Part shown: in pieces, positions 9,003-20,312 of the stretch | Layout: the number at the start of each line of letters is the position of its first letter | Position numbering within the stretch: position 1 is the stretch's first letter | NCBI GenBank assembly: GCA_018136815.1 | Contig: CM030936.1 | Span: forward strand, 3,321,524-3,385,523 | DNA from: Isochrysis galbana | Taxonomy: Eukaryota > Haptophyta > Isochrysidales > Isochrysidaceae | DNA: 64,000 nucleotides | Direction: 5' to 3' | Program-made: the position numbers and the translations under genes | The notes under the pieces: model-generated | The model's database searches: none | Seen by the model: only the letters and a program-made list of their open reading frames with translations | What the model was told of the DNA's origin: nothing

Positions 9003-9250
9003 CTCGCTCTCGTCTCGTCTCGCTCCCCTCTCTCCCTCTCTCTTCTCTCTCCTCTCTCCTCTCTCCTCTCTCCTCTCTTCTCTCTTCTCTCTTCTCCCTT
9101 CTCTCTTCTCCCTTCTCTCTCCTCTCTCCTCTCTCCTCTCTCCTCTCTTCTCTCTTCTCTCTTCTCCCTTCTCCCTTCTCTCTCCTCTCTCCTCTCTCCT
9201 CTCTCCTCTCTTCTCTCTCCTCTCTTCTCTCTTCTCCCTTCTCTCTCTGT
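9003..9250 (+). repeat. CT-rich minisatellite
   Basis: About 250 bp made of TCTCC and TCTTC words arranged in a higher-order unit of about 75 bp repeated roughly three times. Long frames through it on both strands are artefacts of composition. Confidence 0.9.
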
Positions 9251-9716
9251 CTTTCCGCACGGGGAGAGAGAGAGATGCTCCAAGAGACGACGACGAAGGA
9301 ATATTGAAGGGGGGTGAGAAGAAGGCGGGGAGAGAGAGAAAGGGAGAGAGAGTGAGTGAGGAAAGAAACGTACTCGCGGTGTGTAGAATCCTGTGAGAGG
9401 CGGCAAACATTCGGAAGGCGAAACGTGCAAGTCGTGTGTGTTCACGAGGGCCAAACAACTCTGTGGGAGGGCATCTTGTATTCGGTGCCGGGGGGGGTGT
9501 CTCCGAGGGTCAGGCTGCTGGAGAGAGGAGAGAGAGAGAGCTGGAGTCTTCACGTGTAGTATCTAGGGAGTACACGAACAGAAGAGATCGTGCGCGCGAT
9601 TTCAAGTGAGAAGTGAGCGCCGTCCTCTCTCACCTTCTAACTCAACAGAAAAAAGGAGGGGAAACTACAGAGGAAGAGCAAGGGAGCTCCTCGCCGTCCC
9701 GGAGCGGGAGGGGGAG

Positions 9717-9717
9717 G

Positions 9718-9752
<35 letters not shown>

Positions 9753-9797
9753 AGAGAAAGAGAGAGAAAGAGAGAGAGGGAGAGAGAGGGAGAGAGG
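9717..9797 (+). repeat. GA-rich tract before the tubby-like gene
   Basis: A (GA)n run with a few interruptions ends 2 bp before ATG 9799, so it would be the end of the 5' leader or the core promoter. Confidence 0.9.
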
Positions 9798-9798
9798 C

Positions 9799-12700
9799 AT
9801 GGCCCTTCAAGTGGCCACTCCCGTCGACGAGGATGCGGAGCTATCTTCAGAGTCCATCTCGCCGTACCACCTGCGCCTTTCTCGCGCGCGCGAGGCCAAC
9901 AACTTCGCGCGTCGCACCTCGGGACCGCTGGGCGCGAGCGAGGGGAAGCTCTCACCGATGATGCTTCGCTCTCCCTCGCAGGTGAGAAAGGGGGGGGGGA
10001 GGGCGGGGAGAGAGAGGGGGGGAGGGAGAGGGGGAGAGAGAGGGAGATGGGCGGGGGGGGGGGGGGGGGCAAGCGGGGAAGGGGCGAAGGCGGGCCTATG
10101 GAGCGGCTGGAGCAGCTGCGCCAGCGTTTAGTTGGTGGGGAGGGTGGAGAGGATGAGGGCATTGCCTGGCTGATGGCGCTGCCGGTTGCCCTTGTGAGTG
10201 GGGTCGGGGAGGGAGGAGCCGCGCGCGTGTGTGGAGGGCCGGAGATGGGTGGGTGGGATGGGGAGTGATGAAGTCAGGGCAGACATCGTCTTGCCAGTCT
10301 GCGGCATGACCATGAGGGATGGAGAGGTGATGGAGATGGGAGGACTCCACCTGCGCCATGATGGCACCTGGCTGCGAGGAACAGGCGAGGATGCTCGCGT
10401 GTTCGGAGAAGGATATTCACAGTCCTCAAGAAGCTCCGCAGTCGGTAGGATGTGGGAGTGCGGAAGCTAAAGGAATGGAGGTGGGGCGGAAGGAGGATGG
10501 TATCTACCTGTGGGGAAGATCGGCTCATTGCCCCGCGGTCTCCACGACGCAAGGGTGCACATGAGGCCCGACTCACACACACGCCGCGAAGACGTTGCTC
10601 GACGGCCAAGGCTCCTTGAGGACGCGAAGCTTGGGAAAGTCTGGCCGATTACGTTGATGCACACAGCCAGCTCATCTCTGGCTCTGGCCCCCCATTGCAG
10701 GTCGAGCACGACCTGAGGGTTCGTCTTTCGAGCACCAAGCTGGGTCAAGGGCCGAAACCGACGCACGACGATCTCAAGGGAGCGTCGCCGCTCCGAACTT
10801 CAGGGCGAGTGGTGGTCGCAACGGAGAGAATAAAGGCATCCGCGGTGCGTGCGCCGACGCGCCGAATCTCGGCCGCGTCCCCCCCCCCCCCCCCATCTCC
10901 AATCTCACGCTACTGTCATTGCTCGCTATCGCTCTACTATCCTGGGCAGGATAAGAATCTTTGATATTTCCCCACGCACCCCACGTAGGCCACCCGCATG
11001 GAGATGGAGGTGGAGCGCAACGAGGAGGGAGATTGCAAGGAGCTGGTGCGCGATGTTACCAACGCTGTTCTGCCGACAAGGAGCGAGCTCGCTGCGCGCG
11101 CGGAGCGCGAACGAGGAGGTGAGCATGTCAATTTGACATGGCGAGGTGCCGCCAGGTCGCAAAATGGCGAGATTCCCGATGCGATCCCAGAGGGTGACGC
11201 CGATGAGTCGGAAGGAGCAGGCAACATGAGCTTGTCGTGGAAGAGTGCCGCCTCCACCAGGAAGGGACTCGTGGACCGGGAACCCGTGGAACACCCCCGG
11301 CCTCCGGTCTCTTCTCGCCGCTCGATGCACGAGCCGGCGAGCTCCACAAGTGCAAGCACGGACGGCTCATCCGAGGACGAGGAGGGCGGGGAAGACGAGG
11401 ACCTCCAACCTGTTAAGAAGGGCCCGCCCATCGGCCCCGCCGGTGCGCAGCTGCGCATCGGGACCGTGGTAAAGGTCACCGGGCTCACCTCCGAGCGGGC
11501 TTCGACACTCAACGGACGGACGGCTTTCATCGTCGCGTATGACGAAGAGAAGGAGCGCTTCCAGCTCAAGATGACGGATGATGGCCAATTGGTCAACCTT
11601 CGTCGCCCCAACTTCATCACTAAGGCCGAAAAGCTGGCCGCGATGGAGAGTGGGATGCCCTCCGAAGAGCGTGCGGCGTCTTTCATGAGCGAGGCGGCGC
11701 CCAAGATCGACGCATGGGTTGCGTTCTCGTCCGCCTTCGCCGCCGGTTCGGAGGAAGGCGTTAAATCGGCGCTGCAAATGCGTGCCGACCCAAATGTGGC
11801 ACTCTCATCGGGCGAGCTTCCACTGGCCGCCGCCGCGGCACGTGGCATGGGCTCTTGCGTCGTGACATTGCTCGCTGCCGGCGTGCAGGTCGATAAGCCC
11901 AATACCGAAGGAGACAGCGCCCTGCACGTGGCCGCTCGCGCCGGCCGAGCTGACATGTGCGAGATGCTCCTTGGCGCGGGCGCTCGGATGACTCGCAACG
12001 TGGCTGGCAAGACACCACTCGAGGTGGCAGCTGGCGAAGCCATTGCCCTCCTACAGCGGTCCGCACGCCACTCCGTCATGTCGATGGAAGACATTGGCGA
12101 CGATGCGGCCGAGGAGCGAAGCGGCGTCGGCATCGCGCCGCGGCCACTAGGGCTTCCCATGTCCGACCGCATCACCGCTATGTTCGGCCGAGGTGAGCCG
12201 GTCGATGTCGGTGAACTCAGTGGCACAGCTGACACAATCTCGGGCTTGCGGCCAGGCGCGGCTGCCGTCGCCGCCCCGCTCCCATTGCCGCCAATGCCAA
12301 TGCCACAGGCGCAACGGCAGCCGCCCTCCATCCCGGCGACCGTTCGCGGAGACACGTCGACGACACTACTTGACGCCAGCCAGCTCTTGCATGCTATCGC
12401 GTTGACGCTGGGCTTCCAAAGGCCCGAGTTCCAGCTCAAGCGGATGCTCACAATCCCAACGTTCCAAAGGCGGCGCGTCTCTTGCGACGTGCTCCGCGTG
12501 GGCGGGCTGGGCAAGTACAAGTGCTTCCTCCGGCTCGGCGACGACCCGAACCAGCGCGTATGCATCTTCGAGGCGTACCGTGCGCGCAAGGGCAAGCTTT
12601 CCAACTCCCACTACTACATCAGCCTTCCCGACGACCCGCGCTTCAACGCAAATGCGGTCTCCTCTGCCAGCAAGGGCGATGAGAAGCGGAAGAGCATGTT

Positions 12701-13503
12701 TCGTCTGCCCATTCGCTCCTCGCGTAGTGACGGTGAGGAGACCAAAATGCCTGGCGAGGACGACCCGGTGGGCCCTGGTTTTTGCGGCAAGGTGCGCTCA
12801 TTTGGGATGACCGGATCGCAGTTCTTGGTCTACGACGAGGGGCACAAGCCGGGAAAGGAGTGGACGACCAACCAGCCCTACGTGCGGCAGCAGCTTGCGG
12901 CAGCATCCTTCCATCGCGGGACGTCACGTCGCGCACCCATGAGCATCCGTGTGATGCTTCCCACTCCCGAGGGCTTTGTGCAGCAAGAGCATGATGTGCG
13001 GCTTGTGAGGAGCACACAGGGAGATCTCCTCAAGGCGCTCGACGCCAAAAGCGTCGAAGATGTGGAGGCGCCTGCCGCCATGGAGGTTCACACACTGGCG
13101 CAGCCGGAGTGGTCCGAGGAGGCGCAGGTGTACCAGCTTGCTTATGAGGTGCGCCGTGTTCAACGTGCACTCGCTGAGCTCTCATGCCCACACACTTTCG
13201 CGGCAGGCGCACAATGTCACCGGCTCGCCACAGCACGAGCATGCCTACTCCTGCCGCCTATTTCTCATTTTGCCTCATGCCACCCCCCCTTGTGCCGCCT
13301 TCTAGGGCCGCGCGTCGTGCATGTCAAATAAGAACGCGCAATTGATCCCCCGTGATCGGAAGGTAGCTCAGCCGGTTTTGCAGGTGGGGAAGCTCCAAAA
13401 GAACCTCTTCAATGTCGACTTCTGTGACTTCATGTCGCCCTACCAGGCCTTCGCCCTTGCGCTAGCTGTGTTTGATCAGTCTTCTGTCCGTCGCCGAATC
13501 TGA
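9799..13503 (+). CDS. Ankyrin-repeat tubby-like protein, 4 exons (~894 aa)
   Basis: Proposed exons are 9799-9981, 10701-10844, 10989-13148 and 13306-13503, all joined in phase 0 with GT-AG ends. Exon 1 ends SPSQ before GTGAGA; exon 4 opens GRASCMSN after CTTCTAG. The third exon holds an acidic linker, a small beta-type segment (RIGTVVKVTGLTSERASTL), ankyrin-like repeats (ELPLAAAAARGMGS, GDSALHVAARAGRADMCEML, KTPLEVAAGEA) and the start of a tubby C-terminal domain (KYKCFLRLGDD, LSNSHYYISLPDD, GKVRSFGMTGSQFLVYDEG). Exon 4 completes that domain (LQVGKLQKNLFNVDF, YQAFALALAVFD). Tubby domains bind phosphatidylinositol 4,5-bisphosphate and are used in ciliary cargo delivery; ankyrin repeats would bind partners. 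A further small exon around 10098-10194 (MERLEQLRQRL...) is possible. The tubby assignment is strong; the first two exons are inference. Confidence 0.85.
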
Positions 13504-14305
13504 CGTAAATTATACTGTGAGATGGTTGATGCTACCAGCATATCTTGTTATTTTGGTTCTTCGAGTTCACCGCTACATTCGTTGTGTGATTGGGGCCAAC
13601 TATTGGCTGCAGGCTCTCGTCATATTCCCCGGGAGCAAATATGGCGCTTCTTCCGGAGATGCGCTCTGTCGGCCCCTCAGCCCACCTCTCGGTCTTTCCA
13701 AACCATCCGCCTTTTTGATGCATATGACGATTACATTGCTGATGCCAAAGAATCGCTTGAACTTGGCGTAATCCCCGCTTACGCTGCGAGCATCTATCCC
13801 CTCTACTATCTATGGCGTGTGCGTGCGATTCAGGCGACAAATACGCTCGTCCATTCTTCCCAGCTTGCTCGGTTTTCATGAGTGGAGCATTTTATGCACT
13901 ATCTAGTCAGCAGTCCCAGGGGTGGCCACAACCCCAAGCACCACATCACACAAACACAAAAAAACATCTGAAGATTCAGGCTACTACCGCTAGCTATAAA
14001 AACCACGCACTCACGGTACCGACTCACGCCATCGACTATACCCCAGATCACTCGCACCCTCTACGTCTTTGGTATCGGGGGGGGGGGGGGGGGCGTGCAC
14101 TGCCGACGGGCCAAGCGCAAGGGGCGGGCTGGGGCAGACCTGTTGTTGGGTGTTCCTGTGGCAGACAAACGTAAAACGCCTTCTGAACTATCTTATAGTG
14201 TTCTTGGGGGGTCTCGGCCCCCGCCCTCCGGCGTTTTTTGTCCGCTGCCACACTTTCGCGGTGTTTGACTGTCGCGTGGGGTGTCTTCCCGTTGATATAC
14301 CGTAA
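13504..14305. other. Downstream of the tubby-like gene, no gene recognised
   Basis: Probably 3' UTR followed by non-coding DNA. A 17-base poly-G run lies at 14077-14093. Small frames lack family features. Confidence 0.4.
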
Positions 14306-14309
14306 ATGG

Positions 14310-14765
14310 GCGGTTGTCTTACCTATTCTCGGGCTGGATCGTGTCGTTTTCTTGTCGTTCTTTTCCCGTCATTCTCTTCGTTCTCCTACGGGCGTGTGCT
14401 GCATGGCGCGCCATGGCCCCCTTCAGGGGGCAGTGGAGGCTGGGGCAGTGCCCCTGTGGCCTCTCCTGCCTCTCCCTCGCTCGCCTCGCTGGCCCTGGAT
14501 GCCCTCCTGGCGGCCTCAGTGGTCTGTGGCTCAGTGGTGAGGGGGGGGGGTCAGTACGAGCGAGGGCCAGTGCAGGCGAGTGCGTGCAGCGCGCGACGCG
14601 CGCTCGGCGAAGGTCTGGGCCAGAGTGGTGTCAGCTCAGCCCCTGCCGGCAGGCAGCAGGCAGGGGCTGAGGTTGAGTTTGCAGGCCCACCCAGGACCCA
14701 GGGGGTGTCTGCGATGGAGAGAGGGGGGCGCGAGGCCCCCATTGGCCTCCTACTTATAAGAATAG
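14310..14765. repeat. GC-rich non-autonomous element, copy B
   Basis: It shares blocks with copies at 5560-7560, 16010-16262, 44603-45840 and 50880-51500: GGCAGTGGAGGCTGGGGC, TCTCCCTCGCTCGCCTCGCT, a GTCAGTACGAG..GGCC block, a GCAGGGGCTGAGGTTGA block, and the terminus TGGAGAGAGGGGGGCGCGAG followed by CCCCATTG...CTTATAA. No coding capacity. Confidence 0.72.
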
Positions 14766-14879
14766 TTCCCCAAACCACATCACAAAAGATGCGCAGCGTT
14801 TCACAACCCCCCCCCCCCCTAGTGAGGCGGCAGACTTTTCTGCCTCCCCACATCCCCACATGCACATACATGTGAAGTG

Positions 14880-15300
14880 GATACTAGAATTCCCGCTACC
14901 GGAGGAATACACCATAGATGGAGTCACGCCCCTCGACAAGACCGAAGTAAACCACATAACTTTGGCATTACAGAAAATACACAAGAAAACCCTAACCCAA
15001 GCCGGCCCCGCGAGATCGGAGGATAGGCTCCCAGTGGACTCAGACACGTGGAAACACTTAGCCCGTATATACACCTCATCAATGGTCACCACCAGAGACA
15101 CATATATGCACTTCCAACACATAACGCATCGTCGGATTGGCACATACAACCGATACCCGGGCCGATACCCCGAGTGTCGCCTCTCCAAGCAATGGCAATG
15201 GCCGGAGTCATCAACGCATCTAGGTTTATGTCCGGCACTCGACAACATATATATTCGAAACAATACACTATATAAAAAAATAACTGACGCCCCCACATAT
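14880..15300 (+). pseudogene. LINE ORF2 C-terminal fragment
   Basis: The translation contains DTWKHLARIYTSSM and THRRIGTYNRYP, which align with KHIARLYT/THRRIGTKNRF in the LINE at 46617-48210 and KHVAKLYT/THRRLGTRNRF in the one at 57738-58757. The expected CxxC zinc-knuckle downstream is degraded. It starts directly after GC-rich copy B and has no reverse transcriptase part. Confidence 0.65.
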
Positions 15301-16005
15301 TCCACTGACCAACTTAGTCCCACCACCTCGTCGAGTTCAGCCATCCGCTGAGCCCATTGGCGGACAAAAAATTCCGTCCTAGAAACTAGGACCACGTCCT
15401 AGAAAATTCTTGGATTTCTAGGACTCTGCACTCTCACTCTGCCGATCATGCCTCTATTATAGCCTATGGTGAGCTTATGAGACATCCCATCACCTGAAGC
15501 AAACCATCTCCACATCCCATTCAACCTTAGCTCTCCCCATGACCAACCAACTTTGCGGAGCTTGTCTTTGCTTACTTTTGCTACCACATTCAGCATGCGG
15601 TGCTGCACTCGGGCGTCCGCTCGCACAGAGGAGTTTTATTTTAGACCTTTTGGAGCAGTAGGCTAGCGGATTGGACACTTAGATGACAAAACCAAGCTTG
15701 GTGGTCACTGAAGGTCTCAAAGAGGGCAGTCAAAGCAACATTTCATCTCCTGGGGACCATGGGTAGAAGAGCTCCCCATTGGGTGGTATCAGCCATTTCT
15801 CCCGTTTCTAGGACAAGCAGCAATTCCGACCAGGTGACCCTTAAACGCGTCACAAAACTTGGTGTTGGCGAGTTCGCGCCGACGTCCGGAGTTCGCTCGC
15901 GGCAACCTTTTGTATTAGTAAATTATACCCCCTCCCCAACTGCAGTACTGCAGTCACCACAGGTACCTGGGGGAACCGGTACAGGTTCACCGCTACCGGT
16001 ACCGG
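15301..16005. other. Non-coding interval with a short hairpin
   Basis: GTCCTAGAAA (15396-15405) and TTTCTAGGAC (15415-15424) form a compact inverted repeat, with a further TCCTAGAAAC copy just before. A reverse-strand frame at 15399-15626 (KVSKDKLRKVGWSWGEL) looks protein-like but I do not recognise it. Confidence 0.35.
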
Positions 16006-16009
16006 TACC

Positions 16010-16262
16010 TGTGGAACAACTTAGATGCCTGGCGACCAGGGACAGGGGGGGAGTCAGCTCGAGGGCAGGCCCAGCGCGGGCGTGGGAGTGCAGCTCGCGG
16101 CCCGCGCCCACGAAGGGTCTGGGCAGGAATGATGAGTGCCCTGCCTCTGCCGAAGGCCAAAAGGCAGGGGCTGGGGTTGAATGTACGGGCCACCCCCGGG
16201 GGGTGTCCGCAATGGAGAGAGGGGGGCGCGAGGCCCCCATTGACCCCCACTTATAAAAGTAG
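16010..16262. repeat. GC-rich non-autonomous element, copy C (truncated)
   Basis: It carries the CTGGCGACCAGGGA, GGCAGGGGCTGGGGTTGAATG and GGAGAGAGGGGGGCGCGAGG blocks and ends CCCACTTATAAAAGTAGGTTG, as in the copy that ends at 45840. Confidence 0.7.
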
Positions 16263-16425
16263 GTTGGCACGCAAGGAGGTAAACCAGGCGAGGGGCAAAG
16301 CAGGCGACACAGCTCCCCTCCGGGAAACCCGTCGGGCAAACTCAGACTCTGCCCCCCGGTATGAGCTGAGCATTCACAATCTTGACACAGATCCCCCAAT
16401 GGCCAATGGGCACTGTCGCATCCGT

Positions 16426-16700
16426 CCGCGATCGACGCTTTTCTTTTAGAAGTCGTCTGCGTTTCTATGCCCCCTCCTTGTAGGCTAGTTACCGTTGGAG
16501 AATCTCTCTACATCCTACATGCGCCTTCTTAGCCCTCGGCTCCTTTGTCGCCTACCTTGTCGCCTGCTTTGCCCCTCTCCTAGTTTACCTCCTTGTGTGC
16601 CCCTAGCGTTTTTAGGTACTGACTGTCGCGCGTTTAGGGTATCGCCGATCCAAGGAACCAGCCCCTTGTGCGACCCAAATCTTCCCTCAGGTGTTAGCCG
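16426..16700 (+). mobile_element. Gypsy-type LTR fragment, second LTR family
   Basis: It starts TGTCGCATCCG and continues CGCGATCGAC, TTTTAGAAGTCGTCTGCG and CCTCCTTGTAGGCTAGTTA. The same sequence is at 46540-46616 and resumes at 48211 after a LINE insertion. The right end is not defined. Confidence 0.55.
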
Positions 16701-17525
16701 TTAGCCGTTGGATTATTATATCGTGGCCTTAAGACTCAAGACCTTATTTGCTTGAGAGAAGGAGAAGGTCGTGGCTCTTGCCCGAAAACGTAACAATAAA
16801 AAGACTCACACTCACCTCCTCCCCCTCCCGGGGGGACGGGTGGATTGGACTGAGTAGTCGAATTATAGTCAAATCGTGATGCCGCCGTAGTGGCGTCGGT
16901 ACCACTGAATAAGTGGTACAGTGGTATGTTTATATTCAGGGGGTGGAGGGGGGCGGCCGCCGCCTCGCCTGTGCGGCGGAGGGCGGGGGGGGGAGCGGGC
17001 GGGGACTCTGCCGGCCAAAAGCTGAAAGAAGGCACAACCCGGCGGCGCAAAACGTTGAAACCGACGGTCCAGTGAGTCTTTTTGGCCGGTACCCTTCCTT
17101 GTAAGCAGGGTATCTCTCCTACCCCCACCGCCCACCACCACCACCGTAGTCGCTGTCCATGAAGACAAATGACAAAAAAAAAGCGCCCCCCCCCCCCCCT
17201 TCCTTTCCTCGCCTCGCCTCGTCCCGCCCCGCCCCCATCCCTTTTCTCCCTCCCTCCTGGCCTTGTCTGCGGGTGGGAGACCGAGAGCGGCCGGCATCTG
17301 AGCCGGAGCTGCAGTCGCGGCCGCAGTCGGCGATCAGTGGCCAAGCGCCAAAGGGACGCAGCGCATGCGGAACCAGCGCCAGGATCAAGAAGGAAGAAGG
17401 TAAGAGTCGAGCGGAAGAAGGTAGAGTCGAGCGTGTGACTAATGAGGATAGTGGCAGAAAAAGATCCCCGTCATCCTCTTGGCAGCCAACAGCTGATTGG
17501 CAAAGCACAAACGACCGAGCCCGCT
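16701..17525. other. GC-rich intergenic DNA, no gene recognised
   Basis: Long Pro/Gly/Arg-rich frames on both strands follow from G-runs and C-runs (for example 16985-16995, 17182-17198). It lies downstream of the gene at 17526-20105. Confidence 0.4.
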
Positions 17526-20105
17526 TCACCCAGCATCAGCATCATCTCCATTCGCTCTCGCGCTGGTGCGCGCGTTGATACCTACCGCCCTCGCTCCATC
17601 CTTGCCTCCAACCTCTGAATCTTGGCGCTCGTCGTCGTCCTCGTCCAAAGCGCCTTTCGCCCATGCACCATCGAAAGCCTCACCCAAAGTCGCCGCATCT
17701 GTCGCCCCATTCGGGCCGGCGACGAGGCCTCTCGAGCGCGCCTCGGCACGTCCTTCCGCGGCCGCGATGGCAATGTCAATTGCCGATGGGCGGGCGACAG
17801 ACGGATTGTCACTCCTCGACCCGCCTCGCCGCACCCCGCCGGGAGCGCTCGCCTTCCGCCGCACTTGCCGCGGTGCCTTCTCTCCCCCTTTTGTCATCGC
17901 ATCTTCCTCTCTCTCGGGCGGTGGCGAATTGACCGAGATGTTCAACCTCTTATTCGCGTAGCGCGGATTCGGTGCAGCATCCCAGGCTCTAAGATAGAAC
18001 TTCAGCCGCTCCTCATCAGCCATTTGCTCAACGTCACTGCCCATACCCGCGAACGGCTCGCTCCGGTTCCAAAAAAAAGTGGTATTCTCCAAGCTGCGCG
18101 CAGCCTGCGCGATTAAAAGCGCTCTACGAGGATCAGTCTCCCAGCGGAAGCGGCCGGCCTCTACACCACTCTCGGAATGAAGAAGATCAATGAGCCATGT
18201 AGGGCGCTCCTGCAAACGACGGGTCGGAGAGAAGGCAAGTCTAGCAATAAAGGGTGTTGAAACTAGCTTCTAATTGATGCTCCTAAATGATAACAGGGCT
18301 GAGCAAGACGTTACGCGCGGGGGGGGGGGTCAACGAGGTGTGACTCTGGGCATTAGGAGGCCAATTTCGCCCACTGATTCTCGTGTGCTCACCCTTGCCT
18401 CTACCGATGTTGCCTTATAGTCCTCCTCGGGAATTGCCTGCCGGCTGAAGAAAGATGGGAATGGGTGGCGCAGCTTGGCATCTGAGGGTGTGAGTGGTCG
18501 CGCGGGCGAGGCGGATACCGAAGTGCGCTGGATGAGCTCATCGCCGCCCCAAGGCTTCGCAGAGATGCACAAGAGGTGCATGAGCCATGTGCCAAGGGAG
18601 CCAACTGGCGGTCTATCAGGTAGCAAGCTCGGACGCCAATAGCGTCGAGTCAAGGCCTCAGCGGGAAAGGCATGCCACCAAGTCAAGTACAAAAAGTAGG
18701 CTGCTGCAGCCGAGCGTGCAATCACAGAACTTGGACGACAGCACGTGCCTATGCTGATGATGGCAGCCTGAAGGGGCCGCGCCAGAACGGCAAGTAGAGA
18801 AACAAGCTTCGGAAGCGTCACAGTCGCAAGAATCGCTTCAACAGACGCGGCAGGCTTACCAATGCAGGCCGTGCCCAGGCAACCTGCGCTGACGGCCCCG
18901 CCGATGACGGGGCGCAACGCTCCAGCCGAGTTTGGAGACAGAAGGTTGTTTGCAGCCATGGCGATAGGAGGAGACAAGGCAGCGGGCCAAGAGTGGACTA
19001 GCATGTGGCTCGATGGATAGAAGTTCAGCACTACCCACAGAGCACGGCTTAGTACGGACGCTTCAAGTAGACATAGGGCAGAGGCCAGAAGGCGCCAGAT
19101 GCGCGTCAGGATCTGGCGCGCACGTGGCCCGCGGCCGCGGCGGAGTTCGATGGAGATGTCCTGCCAATACCAGAGCGAGCCTATATACACGGGATGACAA
19201 CGATGTGAGCGAAGAAGAGGGCTGCTCGCCGTGTGTTGGGGCCCATTGACCTATGGGAGCAACCACCTACATCTTTAGGAGTTCTTTGAATCAACGGGCT
19301 GTCTATCCTGGGGCCGCTCGCACTCACCAAACATGAGTAGCCTAGCAAAGAGACCCGTAATCAGTGGCTCAATTGGGTTATGTGTCACGCGGAGAGCGCG
19401 AGAGATGAACACGCCGGAAGCGCACATCAAGTAGGAAACGAGCAGAAGTTCCGGAGCCTGGGGCTGAGGGAGCGATGATCTCAAGCGATCGAGACGGTTA
19501 CCACGAATGTTGATCTCGCCCTCTACGCCTTGTTCGCCCTTTGCGCCTTCAGCGCGTGCAAGGTTGCTTTTTACGCGCATTGCGAGGTACGTCAATGGAA
19601 AGACGAAATGGACCCACCGAGCCCACGAGAGGGCAAGGACGGATGCAGTTGCCGGTGCACGCCAGCCAAAGACAACGGGCAGCAGGAGGGTCGAGCGCAC
19701 GACGGGCTGCACTCGTGCGCGGAAGGCGTCGACCTGCCTGATACGCTGAGCGGTTGGCCAAATGCCATGCACGCGGTGGTTCCACACGTGGTCGGCGCAG
19801 TGTGGATCGAAGCGGTCATCGGACCGGGCGGTCGTCAGTGGCACGCCGCGCGCGCGCATCAACTCCGCCACCGCCTCCATATCCCTCCCCCTCCTCGAGG
19901 CCCTCAGCATGTCCAGCAGCCGAGGCTTGTCGAGCTCGTACGGAGAGCCCTTGCTAAAGAAAGGGTCAAGCGCAGTGTTGGGCGGACTCGGTGCGCCGCC
20001 AGACGACTCCTCCATCCGCACGTCTCCACGTCGCGCCCACAGCCCCTGGCGCAGGCAAGGCAGAGGGCGGAGGGGGGGGGAGAGAGAGAGGACGACCAGC
20101 CACAT
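17526..20105 (-). CDS. Multi-pass membrane protein of unknown function, 3 exons (~749 aa)
   Basis: Proposed exons on the minus strand are 20105-19328, 19180-18393 and 18209-17526. The donors are GTGAGT and GTGAGC; the acceptors are TATATAG and TTTGCAG. All junctions keep frame (phases 1 and 0). The first in-frame ATG, 20105, opens a hydrophobic leader (MWLVVLSLSPPLRPLPCL). Exon 1 then holds a helical segment (RLLDMLRASRRGRDMEAVAE) and hydrophobic stretches (VVRSTLLLPVVFGW, WVHFVFPLTYLAM). Exon 2 is almost wholly hydrophobic (SALCLLEASVLSRALWVVL, AILATVTLPKLVSLLAVLA, RSAAAAYFLYLTWWHAF). Exon 3 is soluble, with an acidic, Ala-rich tail. I do not recognise the family. A transporter, or a plastid or ER membrane protein, would fit. 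Confidence 0.65.
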
Positions 20106-20275
20106 CGGCGCGCAGGCGACGGGCGGCCGCGGCTTGGCGCGAGACCTCGACGACAAAGTACATGTTTGGCCCAGCCTATATTGGGCCCAGTAACTGTTAG
20201 AGGAGCGGTGTAGATCAGAGTAACGATTGGACTATTCGAGGGTTTTTGCACGGCCGCAACAGGGTCTCAAGAGGG

Positions 20276-20312
20276 TCTCCACAGCGCCTCTCAACAAGTC
20301 GCGCTGTGGAGA
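20276..20312. other. Perfect 12-bp hairpin
   Basis: TCTCCACAGCGC (20276-20287) pairs with GCGCTGTGGAGA (20301-20312) across a 13-nt loop. It lies upstream of the minus-strand gene ending at 20105; the function is unknown. Confidence 0.6.

Noticed and set aside
8660..9559. Long overlapping frames on both strands with Ser/Leu or Arg/Glu runs
   Set aside because: They are made by the CT minisatellite; no domain, and all frames are open because of composition.
10937..12604. A 555-aa minus-strand ORF opposite the tubby-like gene
   Set aside because: The plus-strand frame carries ankyrin and tubby motifs; the minus frame is its shadow in GC-rich codons.
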